Of a stretch of 64,000 nucleotides of DNA, positions 10,494 through 21,388 are shown in pieces. Numbering within the stretch: position 1 is the stretch's first letter; every line of letters starts with the position of its first letter. The position numbers and the translations under genes are program-made. Source of the DNA: Nageia nagi (Eukaryota > Pinophyta); contig JBITNC010000001.1 in the NCBI GenBank assembly GCA_050084985.1, positions 90,706,001-90,770,000 on the forward strand. The letters run 5' to 3'. The notes under the pieces are model-generated. The model did no database searches, was not told the DNA's origin, and was given only the letters and a program-made list of their open reading frames with translations.

Positions 10494-10983
10494 TGATGGA
10501 ATTAGATCTACACTAATCCTCAAGGTCCAAGACTATAGGAAACTTAATCATTCAACATCTACAAGCTAATAACACCATTCACACAAGATAACACCAATAT
10601 AAGTGGTTCCTCCCTCCTTGGGAGTACATCCACAACTAGATCTCAATTCTCAAACTATGCACCCTCTTACTACAATTCCTTTCTCTCCTACACAAAGTAG
10701 TAGAGTAATCTTACTCAAAATCTAAGTTATATTGCAAGAGGAGAGGCCCTCTATTTATAGCATGAGAGCACCTCCCTAACCTCCCTTTAACCCAAGGGTA
10801 AGGTTAGGGTTACAATAAATATATTACCTAACTTTAACCTACCAACTAACCACATGGTAAGGTCAAAGTTTACATAATAAAGAATTCAATTAATCCCTTA
10901 AGGTATCTAAATATCCTTTAAGTGATTAATTGAATTTACAAGGAGTTTTAAATATTCACAATATTTCATTACAAATTCTAACA
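10494..10983 (-). repeat. 5' LTR of the young Copia element
   Basis: 490 bp, same length as its partner at 3936-4425 and differing at about five positions. Contains the promoter TATA box (TATAAATAG, about 10751-10760, minus strand) and the 54-bp inverted repeat at 10883-10936. Confidence 0.95.
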
Positions 10984-12194
10984 TACATGACATTTCATCA
11001 CAAATGATATATCAATCAAGAGTGAGGATAAAGTTAATATAATATGCTTAATTTGTCATGAGAAAATTAAATATTCTATTCTTTGATACATATCATCATA
11101 GGAATATCCAATATTTATTCATAGATGAATACATACAAGATCATAAAAATATATGCCAACATCATCATGAAGTATATGTCCCATTCATAGATGCAACATA
11201 CAAAAGCATAATGAAATGTGCCAACATCATCATGAGGTACATGCCCCATTTCTAGATTCAAATATATGAACATAAATATCAATCATATATAATATGATTA
11301 ATAGACCACCAACATGATGATTGGTTTAGTCCCAATCACCAAAATGACTCAACGAATGGTTGGTTTAGCCCCAACCAAAGAAATGATTAAGAGGCCATCA
11401 ACATGATGATTGGTTTAGTCCTAATCACCAAATTAACCTAAATAATAGTTCGTTTAGTACCAACCAAAGAAATGATAAGTCAAGTGATAGTTACATTATC
11501 CTGGAAGCATTAATGCCCCATTCTTAGATGTATCAATAAATAATGATCATAAAATAGTGATGTTTAATATCCATCCAATAAATACATGGTCATAAAATAA
11601 CAAGATCAAAGCATTAAACATTCTTCATGCATAAAAATACATGTAAGTTCTCAAAAAATAATACCTAAACTTATCTATGACAATCATGTGTAGTGTAAAA
11701 ATTTAAGCGTTGATGTGGATGTGAGCATGATCATTGAAATTAATGTGGGCATTAAGCTCTATCATGAATCTGATCTTATGATTTGGATGAGACTAGATTG
11801 ACTTGAATGCAAATTATAAAATGTATATTTGGTTTTTCAATCAACTTTCCTAGGGTTGTAGTCATCACATGTACAATTGATAAAACCTAAAATATTAAAC
11901 TGAATCACATAATTAATTGTACTTGATTTTCTGTTAACAATTGAACTAACTAAAGTATTTGAGAATCCTATTACTTTTAATTCTTTCTAATGATCAAAAT
12001 GTACCAAAAACACTAGCATGGATGTCAATTTCCTAACTGAGTTTTATACAAAAAGCTAACATGGGTGCTAGTATAATAGAATAGAAATGAAGCTAGGATA
12101 CTAATACTAGACCTATGCACTAACTATTGACTTAACTAAGCTACCTAAATCATGAGTAACATGCTTCTCTTATACATAAAAGGGTTTGAGTTGC
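10984..12194 (-). mobile_element. Tat-like gypsy relic, 3' region with short tandem repeats
   Basis: Continues the sequence interrupted at 3935. It matches 59760-60130 in the recurring motif CATCATGAGGTACATGCCCC. Two local arrays are visible: a unit of about 66 bases at about 11143-11270 and a unit of about 89 bases at 11304-11480 (starts at 11304 and 11393, core GATGATTGGTTTAGTCC). These are the 3'-UTR subrepeats of the element. Past about 11500 nothing is recognisable until integrase. Confidence 0.6.
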
Positions 12195-12610
12195 TTAGCA
12201 TTGGTTGAAATATTATCTACTTTTCCACCAACTATGACTAATTTGTATGCTCAATTGTACTATTTTATTTTGATGATGTATGGACCCATCCAATTTGTCT
12301 CAAAGTTTTCTATCTTTCTTTTTAGCCTATGATTTGTGATGATTTTCTTTGAGAACTAAATCACCAACTTAGAATTTTCTTGGTATGATTTTCTTTCCAT
12401 ATTATTTCTTATCCCTCCTTTGATAAGCTCTAAGGTGTTTCAAAGTATGAATCCTTTTCTCATCCAATCCTTCTAACCATCTTGATCTCACTTTTCGTTG
12501 TTCTTACCAATCAATGATGCCTTCCAAATACACCCTTAGTGATGGTAATTCTATTTCTAGTGGAATAATTGCCTCATATCCATAGAATAGTGAATACGGG
12601 TAAAAATTTT
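12195..12610 (-). pseudogene. Gypsy integrase C-terminal fragment (Tat/OTA type)
   Basis: The minus-strand translation gives YGYEAIIPLEIELPSLRVYL, then EGLDEKRIHTLKHLRAYQRR and FxVGDLVLKEN. These are the conserved C-terminal integrase blocks of non-chromodomain Ty3/gypsy elements (Athila/Tat/Ogre group). Several stops interrupt it. Integrase inserts the cDNA copy into the host chromosome, but only its tail survives here. The catalytic core and polymerase are missing, either deleted or hidden in the adjacent assembly gap. Confidence 0.85.
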
Positions 12611-12691
12611 TTCTAATCTAATGCTTTGTCCTATATGCCCAAAGTGGGATTTTACAAGTTATAAAAAAAATCCCCTTTATTTTTTTTGGAA

Positions 12692-12791
12692 NNNNNNNNN
12701 NNNNNNNNNNNNNNNNNNNNNNNNNNNNNNNNNNNNNNNNNNNNNNNNNNNNNNNNNNNNNNNNNNNNNNNNNNNNNNNNNNNNNNNNNNN
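12692..12791. other. Assembly gap of 100 N
   Basis: Exactly 100 unknown bases, a conventional placeholder, so the true distance is unknown. It separates integrase from gag of the same relic, exactly where polymerase would be expected. Confidence 1.
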
Positions 12792-13672
12792 AGCTCATCA
12801 ACATTAACTTGATTATCCTCCTTTCCTTGATATGACCTCTTAGGATTATCCTTGGGAGCAGAGAATGTATACTTGATTTGATCAAATTTCATCATATATT
12901 CACTTTTTCAATCAATTCATGATCCATATCTATAAAATGCTCTTCAACATAATCAACAACAATACATTGAAGATAAGGAAGAATAATTTCTAGAAATACA
13001 TTAATACCACCTTTTCTTTAATAGATCCATCTTAAGATCTCCATACCTTCACATGCTTTTGCACAAACATATCCAATCTTTCAGATTTTGCTTTCTTACA
13101 AGACATTGGATCTATCAAATTAAGAGGCTTTTTAATATGACACTTAAAATTACCTTTAAACTTAGCCTTCAACTATGGATATGAAGTGATTGAACTAGGT
13201 GCTAAATTATGAAAACATTTTCTTTTTTTATCGATCAAACTCATAGGAAAATACTTAAACTTTAAATTATCATTGAATCCACATTTTAACTCCATATTGT
13301 ATTCAAATCCCTAAAAATGAATGATTGGATCTCTTTCACCATTAAACTTCTCCAATTTAGGGTCCTTATTTGTTTTCATGAGAAGAGCATTTCTAATTGC
13401 TAAGCTTAAAGAACTCCTTTTATCTTGTGTGAAAATGGAACCTTGACATTGTTGCTACCATGTCTAGAATTTAGATTTCATCTCTCTAAACTCCTCCATA
13501 ACACCATTATTAGAAATAGGCATTGAACCCCTAGCATTGGTGCTCTCGCTAGCTATGGCACTAGTGTTATTACAAATTTGACCACTACTTTCTTTGGAAA
13601 ATACTCATAAGCCTCTCTTATCATAGGATTAACATTGAAAAAAGTACAAAAAGTTGGAGGGAAATTTTCCAT
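12792..13672 (-). pseudogene. Gypsy gag fragment of the Tat-like relic
   Basis: The start codon is at 13670-13672 (MENFPPTFCTFF). The typical retrotransposon-gag block follows on the minus strand: DPKLEKFNGERDPIIHF near 13370-13310, then FKYFPMSLIDKKRKCFHNLAP, SITSYPxLKAKFKGNF and a Lys-rich tail. A few stops interrupt otherwise readable frames. Gag forms the virus-like particle. Its strand and order (upstream of integrase) agree with the fragment at 12195-12610, so both belong to one element. The C-terminal nucleocapsid is not seen before the gap. Confidence 0.85.
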
Positions 13673-14188
13673 ATCTACCACACTCACAATATAAATGATC
13701 AAATACCTATAAGAACCTTAGGGATCTTATTTTAAACAATACATGGTTGGTTTGAAATGCAAATTTACCCAATCATAATTAGATAATGGATAATGCAACA
13801 AAGATGGGCATCGATATGTTGAATATTTTATCACTCATAAGATTAACCTAGGTGGTAACTAAGGTAATATGAATATTAATTATAATAATTAATAATAATG
13901 AAATAATATTAATTAATAGCAATCTAGAGTACTTTAACAAATATGCAGATATATAAACCCAAGACTTAGATTATTGGATCAAATCTATAATTAACTAGCT
14001 GTATTGAGAAAGAGATTTAGAAACATAAATACCTATCACCTTACCTTGATGATTGAAGTGATATGTAAATCACAACTTATTAACAATGAAGATCTTAAGA
14101 TTGTAAACTTTTTAGACAAATCATATAGAATGACCCATCTCCATGCTAGAATTTACACTTATGCTAGGGATGGTATCCATAATCAAGG
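13673..14188 (-). other. Region upstream of the gypsy gag
   Basis: AT-rich non-coding sequence, presumably the leader of the Tat-like relic. It ends at CAAGG (14184-14188), the left target duplication of the solo LTR. No primer site could be identified. Confidence 0.4.
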
Positions 14189-14687
14189 TGAAGAGATTGC
14201 AATATAACATAAACAACCCTTAATTACCAAGATCTCATGAAAGCTCAATCTCACATCTAAATTACTCAAATAAGACAATCTCACAAAGATAACTCAAGAT
14301 GTAAAGTTGTTCCTCCAACTAGGAGTACATCCACTAACTAGATCTCACTTCATTCATAAACATGAATCTCTTACAATCTCCTAATCTCATCTTCTAAACA
14401 CTATCCTATAGCATAACTTTACTCCACAAATTGTTGTGTGATAATAGAGGGAGCCTTCTATGTATAAGCCAAAATTTCTCTTTAGATCACTCTTTTATCC
14501 AGTGTACTAAGGTATGACATGCACTCCCTTTTACCCAAGGAGCATGCTCATGACATGGAGTGTAGAACAAGTTATATTATCATATTCACTTAAATACTTA
14601 AGGTATCTAATGATACCCTTAAGTATTAGTGAATTTACAAAGAGGATTAATACAAACCTTTACAATAATGTAATATACATTCCAACA
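14189..14687 (-). mobile_element. Solo Copia LTR with perfect 5-bp target duplication
   Basis: 499 bp, similar along its whole length to the LTRs of the element at 41195-49723, in reverse orientation (shared: GGAGTACATCCACTAACTAG, ACTATCCTATAGCATAA, GAGCATGCTCATGACATG). It starts TGAAGAGA and ends CCAACA, and is flanked by CAAGG at 14184-14188 and 14688-14692. The conserved 35-bp hairpin is at 14593-14627. No internal sequence remains, so a full element was probably removed by recombination between its two LTRs. Confidence 0.93.
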
Positions 14688-14692
14688 CAAGG

Positions 14693-15789
14693 AAACATAT
14701 ACACCAATATCCCTTCAATTTAGTATTAATAAATAATATCCAACAATAATTTAATGATTGACATGCTTAATCTAGTATATACTAGCAAAATGACAAGGAT
14801 CATGTCATATCAAATCTCAATATCAATCTCAATAGGTAGTATTGAGGATAAACACCATAAGTAGTAGTTGGGTATGATTATCAAGATAAATATTTGATAG
14901 CCTCCTCATATAGATCAATCCTCCATTGATAGGCAAGTAAAATCCCATAAATTATGTGTAGAGGCTAGAGTTGGTACTAATACACCTTGGACAAAAAGAG
15001 AGAAAAGATGCATGAGAAGATGTTCATAATGGCACATTATAAGATATAACATAAAATAATATAATATAAACCACACTTAATAAGTACACCTAAGGGTGGA
15101 CAAAATTAAGTGTCAATAGTTTCAATAACCCTCAAGTTACTTAGCTTAGGGCTATTAAATACCTTAGTATTTAGCTCACTAGAAACCTAAAGGGTTGAAC
15201 TAGAAATAACAAATCAAAAGAATACCATTCCTCTACCATTATTTCAATATTTTATCACCTCAAACAATCCTTTAGGGATTTCTAGAGTAAATTATAACCC
15301 AATTAATTATCCATAATCTAGGGTATTATTAATAACTCAACTATCCATTTGATTCTATTCATGTCTAGTCATATAATCTTCAATTGTAAAGACATTCTTG
15401 TACATGAAACCCCTTCCTTTAAATACCAAGGATGTAGTATAAGGCACATGATTGATCATATTTTGTCTTTGTTTCCATAGATCATAAAACCACCAATGAA
15501 TTATAATCTCTCTTAAAGTTCTTCCTAAATAAGTTAAATCATGAGAAGAACTTCCTTATTTGTCTCAACATCCACATCTCCATCAAGATCCACATCTTAA
15601 TCCTATGTATCCTTCAAACCCACATCATCCCCTTGGCCCCTCTCTTTTTACACTGTTTCACTCCCCATAATTTATAAAATATATGTTTTTAATAACATAA
15701 AAGTCTTTATTGTAGGAAGCATGGTTGAGATACACTAAGTTATACGCAATAACATATAGATAATAACCATTGTAAAAATTTGTATCTAA
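14693..15789. other. No gene or recognised repeat
   Basis: AT-rich sequence with no convincing ORF. It may be the remaining leader or 5' LTR of the Tat-like relic, but I found no second copy in the window to show this. Confidence 0.4.
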
Positions 15790-15794
15790 TATTT

Positions 15795-16601
15795 TGTGAT
15801 GTTACTAATTATTCCTTGTTCCAAACTAGTGGCCAAGATGTGCAACAAATGAAGAAATGAGAAAGAGACAATTAAATAAACCATAAATGCCTCAAAGCAT
15901 AGAAAAAATATGAGATCAAGTGCCAACACCTCAAATATATATTAATGATGGAGAAAATATAAGGCAAAGATGGCCTAGTAGCATTGAAATTTGAATCAAG
16001 GGACCATATCTAAGGTACAACAATCTCAACACATAATAGGAAATTTGATGTCACATTGCTAAGGTATTTAACCCCTAAATTTGATATGAAGAACTAAATG
16101 GACTAACAGTTTCTATACTTAGGCAGGATCTAGTAAGGGTTTTATCCCACTAAATCCTTCCCTTTCTAGGTTTTTGTCCAATAAGAGGCCCAAGAGATGA
16201 CATTATGCCACACTCTAAAGTATAATATGTCAAATGATACTCAATATACCTCCTTCATGTTACGTTATCCATATATATATATAGGTGAAGTCTTAGATTA
16301 GGTGCCAAGACCTCCTCCTAGAAGTCATCAAGCTTGGACATCTCATGTCTAGCCTCAATATCACTCCAAAGTAAGCGCTCACCTCAAATATTACATTGGG
16401 ATCTTGGGATCATCCAATCACACCTAAAAAATAATTACAGACCTATCTATCTCAAGGAGGGATATTTCCCACATTGGGGCTCACCATTGGTCCATTGAAC
16501 CCATAAGTCTCCTATCTTGATATTACAATCATATCTAAGATACATCATAATACCTATTAAATCATAACTCAAATGAATGGGTTTTTAGATGGAACACCAT
16601 A
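15795..16601 (-). repeat. 3' LTR of the chromodomain gypsy element
   Basis: Starts TGTGATGTT on the plus strand and ends near ACCATA. The terminal dinucleotide at the inner side has mutated (TATGG against TGTAA in the partner). The partner is 20577-21383. Shared blocks include CTCCTCCTAGAA and AGATGACATTA. Confidence 0.88.
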
Positions 16602-16617
16602 AGTATTCCCCTCTCAA
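16602..16617 (-). other. Polypurine tract of the chromodomain gypsy element
   Basis: The minus strand reads TTTGAGAGGGGAATACT directly before the 3' LTR, a typical Ty3/gypsy plus-strand primer. Confidence 0.8.
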
Positions 16618-16639
16618 ATTGCTTAACCCAAAGTAATAC

Positions 16640-19500
16640 AAAGTTGGATGTGAAAGTATCTTTGATCCCTCCCATGTGGCATCATATTTAGGTAGATCTT
16701 TTCATTTGACCAAGTGCTCTTTGTTAATTCTAGATCTCAGCTTCCTCTCCCTTGTGTCCAAGATATTCTCATGAATTAGGCTTAATTTACCTTCTTCATC
16801 AAGTGTAGATATATCTGGTGAGGGGTTTACCTACCATCCTAGTGCCATTTTCAAGCATGATACATGGAAATATTGTGTATCTTACCGTTGGTGGGTAGAT
16901 ATAGTTCATATGCATCCTTCCCCTTCTTATGTAAGACCTTGTAGGGCACAAGAAATCATGGTTGAATTTTTTTTTCCTCCTTCTTCTTAAGCATGTATTG
17001 CATGTAATAATGCAATCTCAAATACACCATGTATCCTTCCTCAAATGTTCATTTAGTCCTATTTTGGTTTGAAAAGATTTTTTGATAGTTTTGGATAAGT
17101 TGAAGGTTTTCTTTGAGTTTTTCCATGATGTCCTAGTTATACTACAAAACTTCGTTAGATTTAGGAACTTTTTCATCCTCAAAAATCTTATACAATTTTG
17201 GGAGCCTCATATCCATATAATTCCATAAAGGATGATATTTTTATTGAGATATGATGGGTAGTATTGTAGCAATACTCTCCTAGATGTAGCCACTTGATTC
17301 ACACTTGTTGTTTCCATGTAACATAATGTTTTAAATATCCTTATAACCAATTATTTACCACTTATATTTATCCATCTATTTGAGGATGATAACTCGTGCT
17401 TGGTTTCAAATTCATCCCACTAAACTGAAAGAGTTATTTCCAAAACATGCTCATGAATTTGTTGTTCCTGTCACTTACAATTTATTTTGGCAACCCATGT
17501 AGTCTAAATACCTCCTTGGAAAATAGTTCAGCCACCTATATGGCTACATAGGTGATAATTATGATGAATAAGTGGGCATATTTTTTCAATCTATTTACCA
17601 CAACAAAAAGTAGTCTTTTACATGCATATTGGGTAGTCTTGTGATAAATTATATGGAAATACTCTCCCATTTTTGCATGGGTATAGATAAAGGATGCAAT
17701 AATCCTATTAGGCATACATTCTCCACTTTTTTTTCCTAATATTTAGTACACTCCTTCACATGCTTGAAGATATCCTCCTTTAGCCCTTTCCACATGAATC
17801 TTTTTCTCAAATCTCTATATATTTTGACTATACCCAAATGCCCTGCTAACAATGTTTCATGCATAGTTATAATGACATTTTATTTTGTTTTTGATCTTGT
17901 TACAAGGTAAATTCTATTTTTGTATAAAATGAACCTTTCTCTAAATCTAAATTTGTCATCTTTTAGGTGCCCTTCATGGACGTTAGTGGTGAAATCATCT
18001 TTATCATATTCAACTATAATTGATATTTTCTAATCAACAATAATGATAGAAAGTGAATAGAAAGAAGAGTTACATGAGAGTGTATTAGAAGTTGTGTTTT
18101 TCTTATCCTTGATATACTCAATCTCAAAATCATAAGACTATAATTTACTTACCCATATTTGCTACTTCTCACTCAAATTTGACTGCTCAAGGAAATATTT
18201 CAAACCCTTGCGATCAACATTGACCATAAATCATACACATACTAAGAACTTATTGAATCTAGCCAATGCATACATGATTTCCAACATATCCCTATCATAC
18301 ACACTGATACCTTGTTATGTAGGAGTGAGCTTCCTACTTTCAAAAGCAACATGTTTTTCCTTTTGCATGAGTACAACCCCTATCCTATATTTGTATGCAT
18401 CTCATTCAATAGTAAATGGAATGAATTATTAGAAATTGCTAAATAAGGATAAGTGCACATTACTATTTATAACTCCTCAAAAGATCATTACGCTTCATTT
18501 TTCAAATGAATACATATTTCTCGGTTAATTGTGTTAAAGGGTCCACCAAGTATGAGAATCCTTGGATAAATATTCATAGTAATTTTCTAAGCCCAATAAT
18601 CCCACCAAGTATGTGAGTGTGGTGGATGTGGGCCATTCCTGAATGGAAAGTTTTTTTTCTCATTTGCACAAACTCCCTCATGGGTGATTACATGCCCTAA
18701 GTACAAGACTTTGGTCATCCCAAATTTGTACTTAGATTTATTGGCATACAATTATTGTTGTTGTAAGATCCCCAAAATTGAATCTAAGTGCTTCATTTTG
18801 TCCTCCCAAGTACAATTGTAGATGAAGATATCATTAAAGAATATTAGTACATACTTCCTTAATTGTTCCTTGAAGATAGCAATCATGGTGGACAAGAAAG
18901 TGGTCAAATAATTTGTTAATACAAATGACATGATAACAAGTTCAATGCACTCATAATGAAATCTAAAGGCCATCTTATGAATATCCTCCTCTCTCATGTG
19001 GACCTGATTATATCTAGATCTTATATCTATTTTAGAAAAGTATTTAGCTCCATGAAGCTCATCAATAAGTCATAAACCCTTGGAATGGGATACCTATTTT
19101 TGATTATCTTCTTATTGAGCACCCAATAATCAATGCACATCCTCATGAATCCATCCTTATTATTTACCAAGAGCACCAAAGAAGAAAAGGGGCTAGAGTT
19201 TTAATGTATAAAACCCATGTCAATATGCCTTGATGGTTCTTTCAAGTTCATCCATGTAAATGTTTGGGTACCTATAAGGAGTGATCATGACTATCTTAGA
19301 TCCTAGTTCTAACTCAATGATATGCTCAAATCCCATTTTGTATGGTAAACCCTTAAGCATATCCCCAAATATGTCCTTATACCTCTCCAAAATATCTTGG
19401 ATCTCTTCATTGGGTAAGATCTCTTCCTTATTTTGGTGATCATTGGCTTCCCCTTAATCTTGAGAAATGTAGCTCCCCATACAAGATCCTTGTTCTTGAT
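16640..19500 (-). pseudogene. Gypsy pol remnant with chromodomain
   Basis: Read on the minus strand. Reverse transcriptase starts near 19320 (ITPYRYPNIYMDELERTIK). It continues with HGAKYFSKIDIRSRYNQV and MREEDIHKMAFRFHYECIEL at 18997-18940, and the catalytic box, here FFNDIFIYN where FFDDILIYS is usual. RNase H follows at about 18440-18180 (KLTPTxQGISVYDRDMLEIM). The integrase HHCC finger is at about 17870-17740, its last Cys changed to Tyr. A decayed integrase core follows. At about 16780-16640 is a chromodomain (INKEHLVK, a stop where Trp is expected, then KDLPKYDATWEGS). The chromodomain steers integration to marked chromatin in this clade. Many stops and several frameshifts make it non-functional, and one catalytic Asp is Asn. 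Confidence 0.92.
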
Positions 19501-19699
19501 AATTTTTTTCTTTTTTCTTTTACTATCACAAATTGTGGTAACACTTAGAGTCTACCCAACATTTGTTTACCCCTTAGTATGAATTTCCTCTCACCCTTAT
19601 TTCTCATATAAAATAATGTTTCCTTTAGATTAAGTTATTTTATTTCCCTTTTTTGGTCATTTTATAGTGATATATTTTATGGCTTGGTGTATGGGATCC

Positions 19700-20330
19700 T
19701 CCCTCATCATATTGCTTGAACATTTTAGAGGCTTCCTCTAGTTACAAGGCCTTTTGGATGGTTTTGTTGAGTGAGAAAGGCAAAAATGCTTTAGTGAGAC
19801 TCCTTAATAGATCCATCAATCCTTCAATGAATATAAATGTCAATTATTTCTATGAAGTGTGAGTGATCATGGCTGCCTTTTCCTAAAATTCTATGACATA
19901 TGCCTATAATTATCCTTTTTACTTGATTGCTACCAGATCCATGCAATATTCATCTTCATACCTCACATCAAAGTGATCTAAGTTCCATTGAAAGAACTCC
20001 TCAAATATGCAAATAAAATTATTTTCATAAATGTTCTCACCATAACACCACCATCCATGAGCTACTTTTTTTAAGTACATGATGGCAATTTGAATTGATT
20101 TCTCCTTAGGTACATAATTGAGGGTGAAAAAGCCTTTAATTTATCTAACCAAGCCTTGGTTATTGGCTTTCCCTCACCATCGAACTTGGGGATTTTTTCC
20201 AATCCCTTGATCTCTTTGTGCATCCTTTGAGTATTAGATATTTCTTGACTCAAAAATTTCTAGTAATACCAAAGGCTAACTTCACTTTTGAAGTTTTTAA
20301 GATTCCTCTAGTAGATATGGGCTAGATTCT
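19700..20330 (-). pseudogene. Gypsy gag remnant
   Basis: The readable open piece at 20253-20071 gives KEIKGLEKIPKFDGEGKPIT followed by AWLDKLKAF, a gag block of chromodomain gypsy elements. Downstream pieces in shifted frames (DLDHFDVRYEDEYCMDLVAI-like, about 20000-19900, and HMSQNFRKR-like, about 19880) continue the capsid domain. A nucleocapsid zinc knuckle and a protease active site could not be found with confidence. Confidence 0.7.
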
Positions 20331-20563
20331 TATGCAATCATGGTGGTGGAGTTGGAAGTTGTGATGGTTATTTTCTAGAATTTCCTTGCATGTAGTTATC
20401 TTTCTTTCCCCTTTGTGAATTATTCTCTGCTTGCTTGATGTCTTGGTGATCTATCTCTTTGAGAAATTTCTACATCATACCTATGGTGGCCTCTAGCTTC
20501 TCCATACTGATTATAGATCTAAATTTTTTTCCTCCCTCCATATTTAGATGATGGTAGGATCTT

Positions 20564-20575
20564 ACTCCAATACCA
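20564..20575 (-). other. Primer-binding site of the chromodomain gypsy element
   Basis: The minus strand reads TGGTATTGGAGT one base after the 5' LTR end at 20577. It matches the initiator tRNA-Met site TGGTATCAGAGC in its first six bases and its GAG. Confidence 0.75.
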
Positions 20576-20576
20576 T

Positions 20577-21383
20577 TGTGATATTCTTAATTATTCCTTA
20601 TTCCAAATTAGTAGGCAAGATGTCCAACAAATTAGGCAATAAGCAAGAGATAATGAAATAATGCCAAAAATACCTTAGTGCATAAGAAAAATATGATATC
20701 AAGTGCTAACACCTCAATATATATTAATGATGGAGAAAATACAAGGATAATATGTCCCAATAGGGTTAACATCTAGATCTAGGGATCAAATATAAGGTAC
20801 AACAATCTGAACATGCACCAAGAACGTTGATGTCCACTACTAAGGCATTTAACCCTCATATCTAACATGAATAACTAAATGGAATATGGGTTTTCATACT
20901 TATACAAGATCTAGTGAGCATTTCATCACACTAAATCCTTCCCTTGGTAGGTTTTCACCCAAGAAGAGGCCCAAAAGATGACATTACAACACACTCTAAA
21001 GTAGAATATGTTAAATGATGCTTAAGATACCTCCTTCATGTTGCATTAGCCACATATATAGATGAAACCCTAGATTAGGTTCCAAGACCTCCTCCTAGAA
21101 TTTATCAAGGTTGGACATCTCATGTATAGCAAGATCAATCTAAACCAAGTGCTCACATCAAATTCTATGTTAGAAACTTAGGATCATCATAATCATACCT
21201 AAATTTAAATTACACACCTATATAGCTTAAGGACAGATATATACCACATTTAGTCTCACAATTGGTCCCTTAGACCCATAACTCTCCTATAATGAGATTA
21301 TAATCATGCCTAAGATACATCAAAAGTACTACTACCTATTAAATCACATATAAAAGAAATGATTTTTAAGATGGAACATTACA
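20577..21383 (-). repeat. 5' LTR of the chromodomain gypsy element
   Basis: 807 bp. In element orientation it starts TGTAATGTTCC and ends ATATCACA. Followed by the TATTT target duplication at 21384-21388. Confidence 0.88.
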
Positions 21384-21388
21384 TATTT

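Larger units (their letters stand above)
3936..10983 (-). mobile_element. Complete Copia LTR retrotransposon, young, internally deleted
   Basis: A 7048-bp element in minus orientation. It has two 490-bp LTRs (3936-4425 and 10494-10983), TG...CA ends, a primer-binding site, a polypurine tract and a perfect 5-bp target duplication TACAT (3931-3935 and 10984-10988). I count 5 mismatches between the LTRs (about 1%), so the insertion is recent relative to everything else here. Inside, reading 5' to 3' on the minus strand, are a 3.2-kb leader, the N-terminal part of gag, a deletion removing the rest of gag, protease and integrase, then reverse transcriptase and RNase H, and a 0.75-kb 3' UTR. It cannot supply integrase itself, so any mobility needed proteins in trans. 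The host site is the 3' region of an older Tat-like gypsy element. Confidence 0.95.
15795..21383 (-). mobile_element. Full-length chromodomain Ty3/gypsy element (Tekay/Del-like)
   Basis: A 5589-bp element with LTRs at 15795-16601 and 20577-21383 (807 bp each) and a 5-bp target duplication TATTT at 15790-15794 and 21384-21388. A tRNA-Met-type primer site and a polypurine tract are also present. The LTRs are clearly diverged (about 20% by eye), so it is old. Internal order on the minus strand is gag, (protease), reverse transcriptase, RNase H, integrase zinc finger, integrase, chromodomain. RT before integrase plus the terminal chromodomain place it in the chromoviruses; Tekay/Del is the likely clade. 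All frames carry stops and shifts. Confidence 0.92.

Noticed and set aside
12621-12895. ORFs spanning the run of N
   Set aside because: They exist only because N codons are not read as stops.
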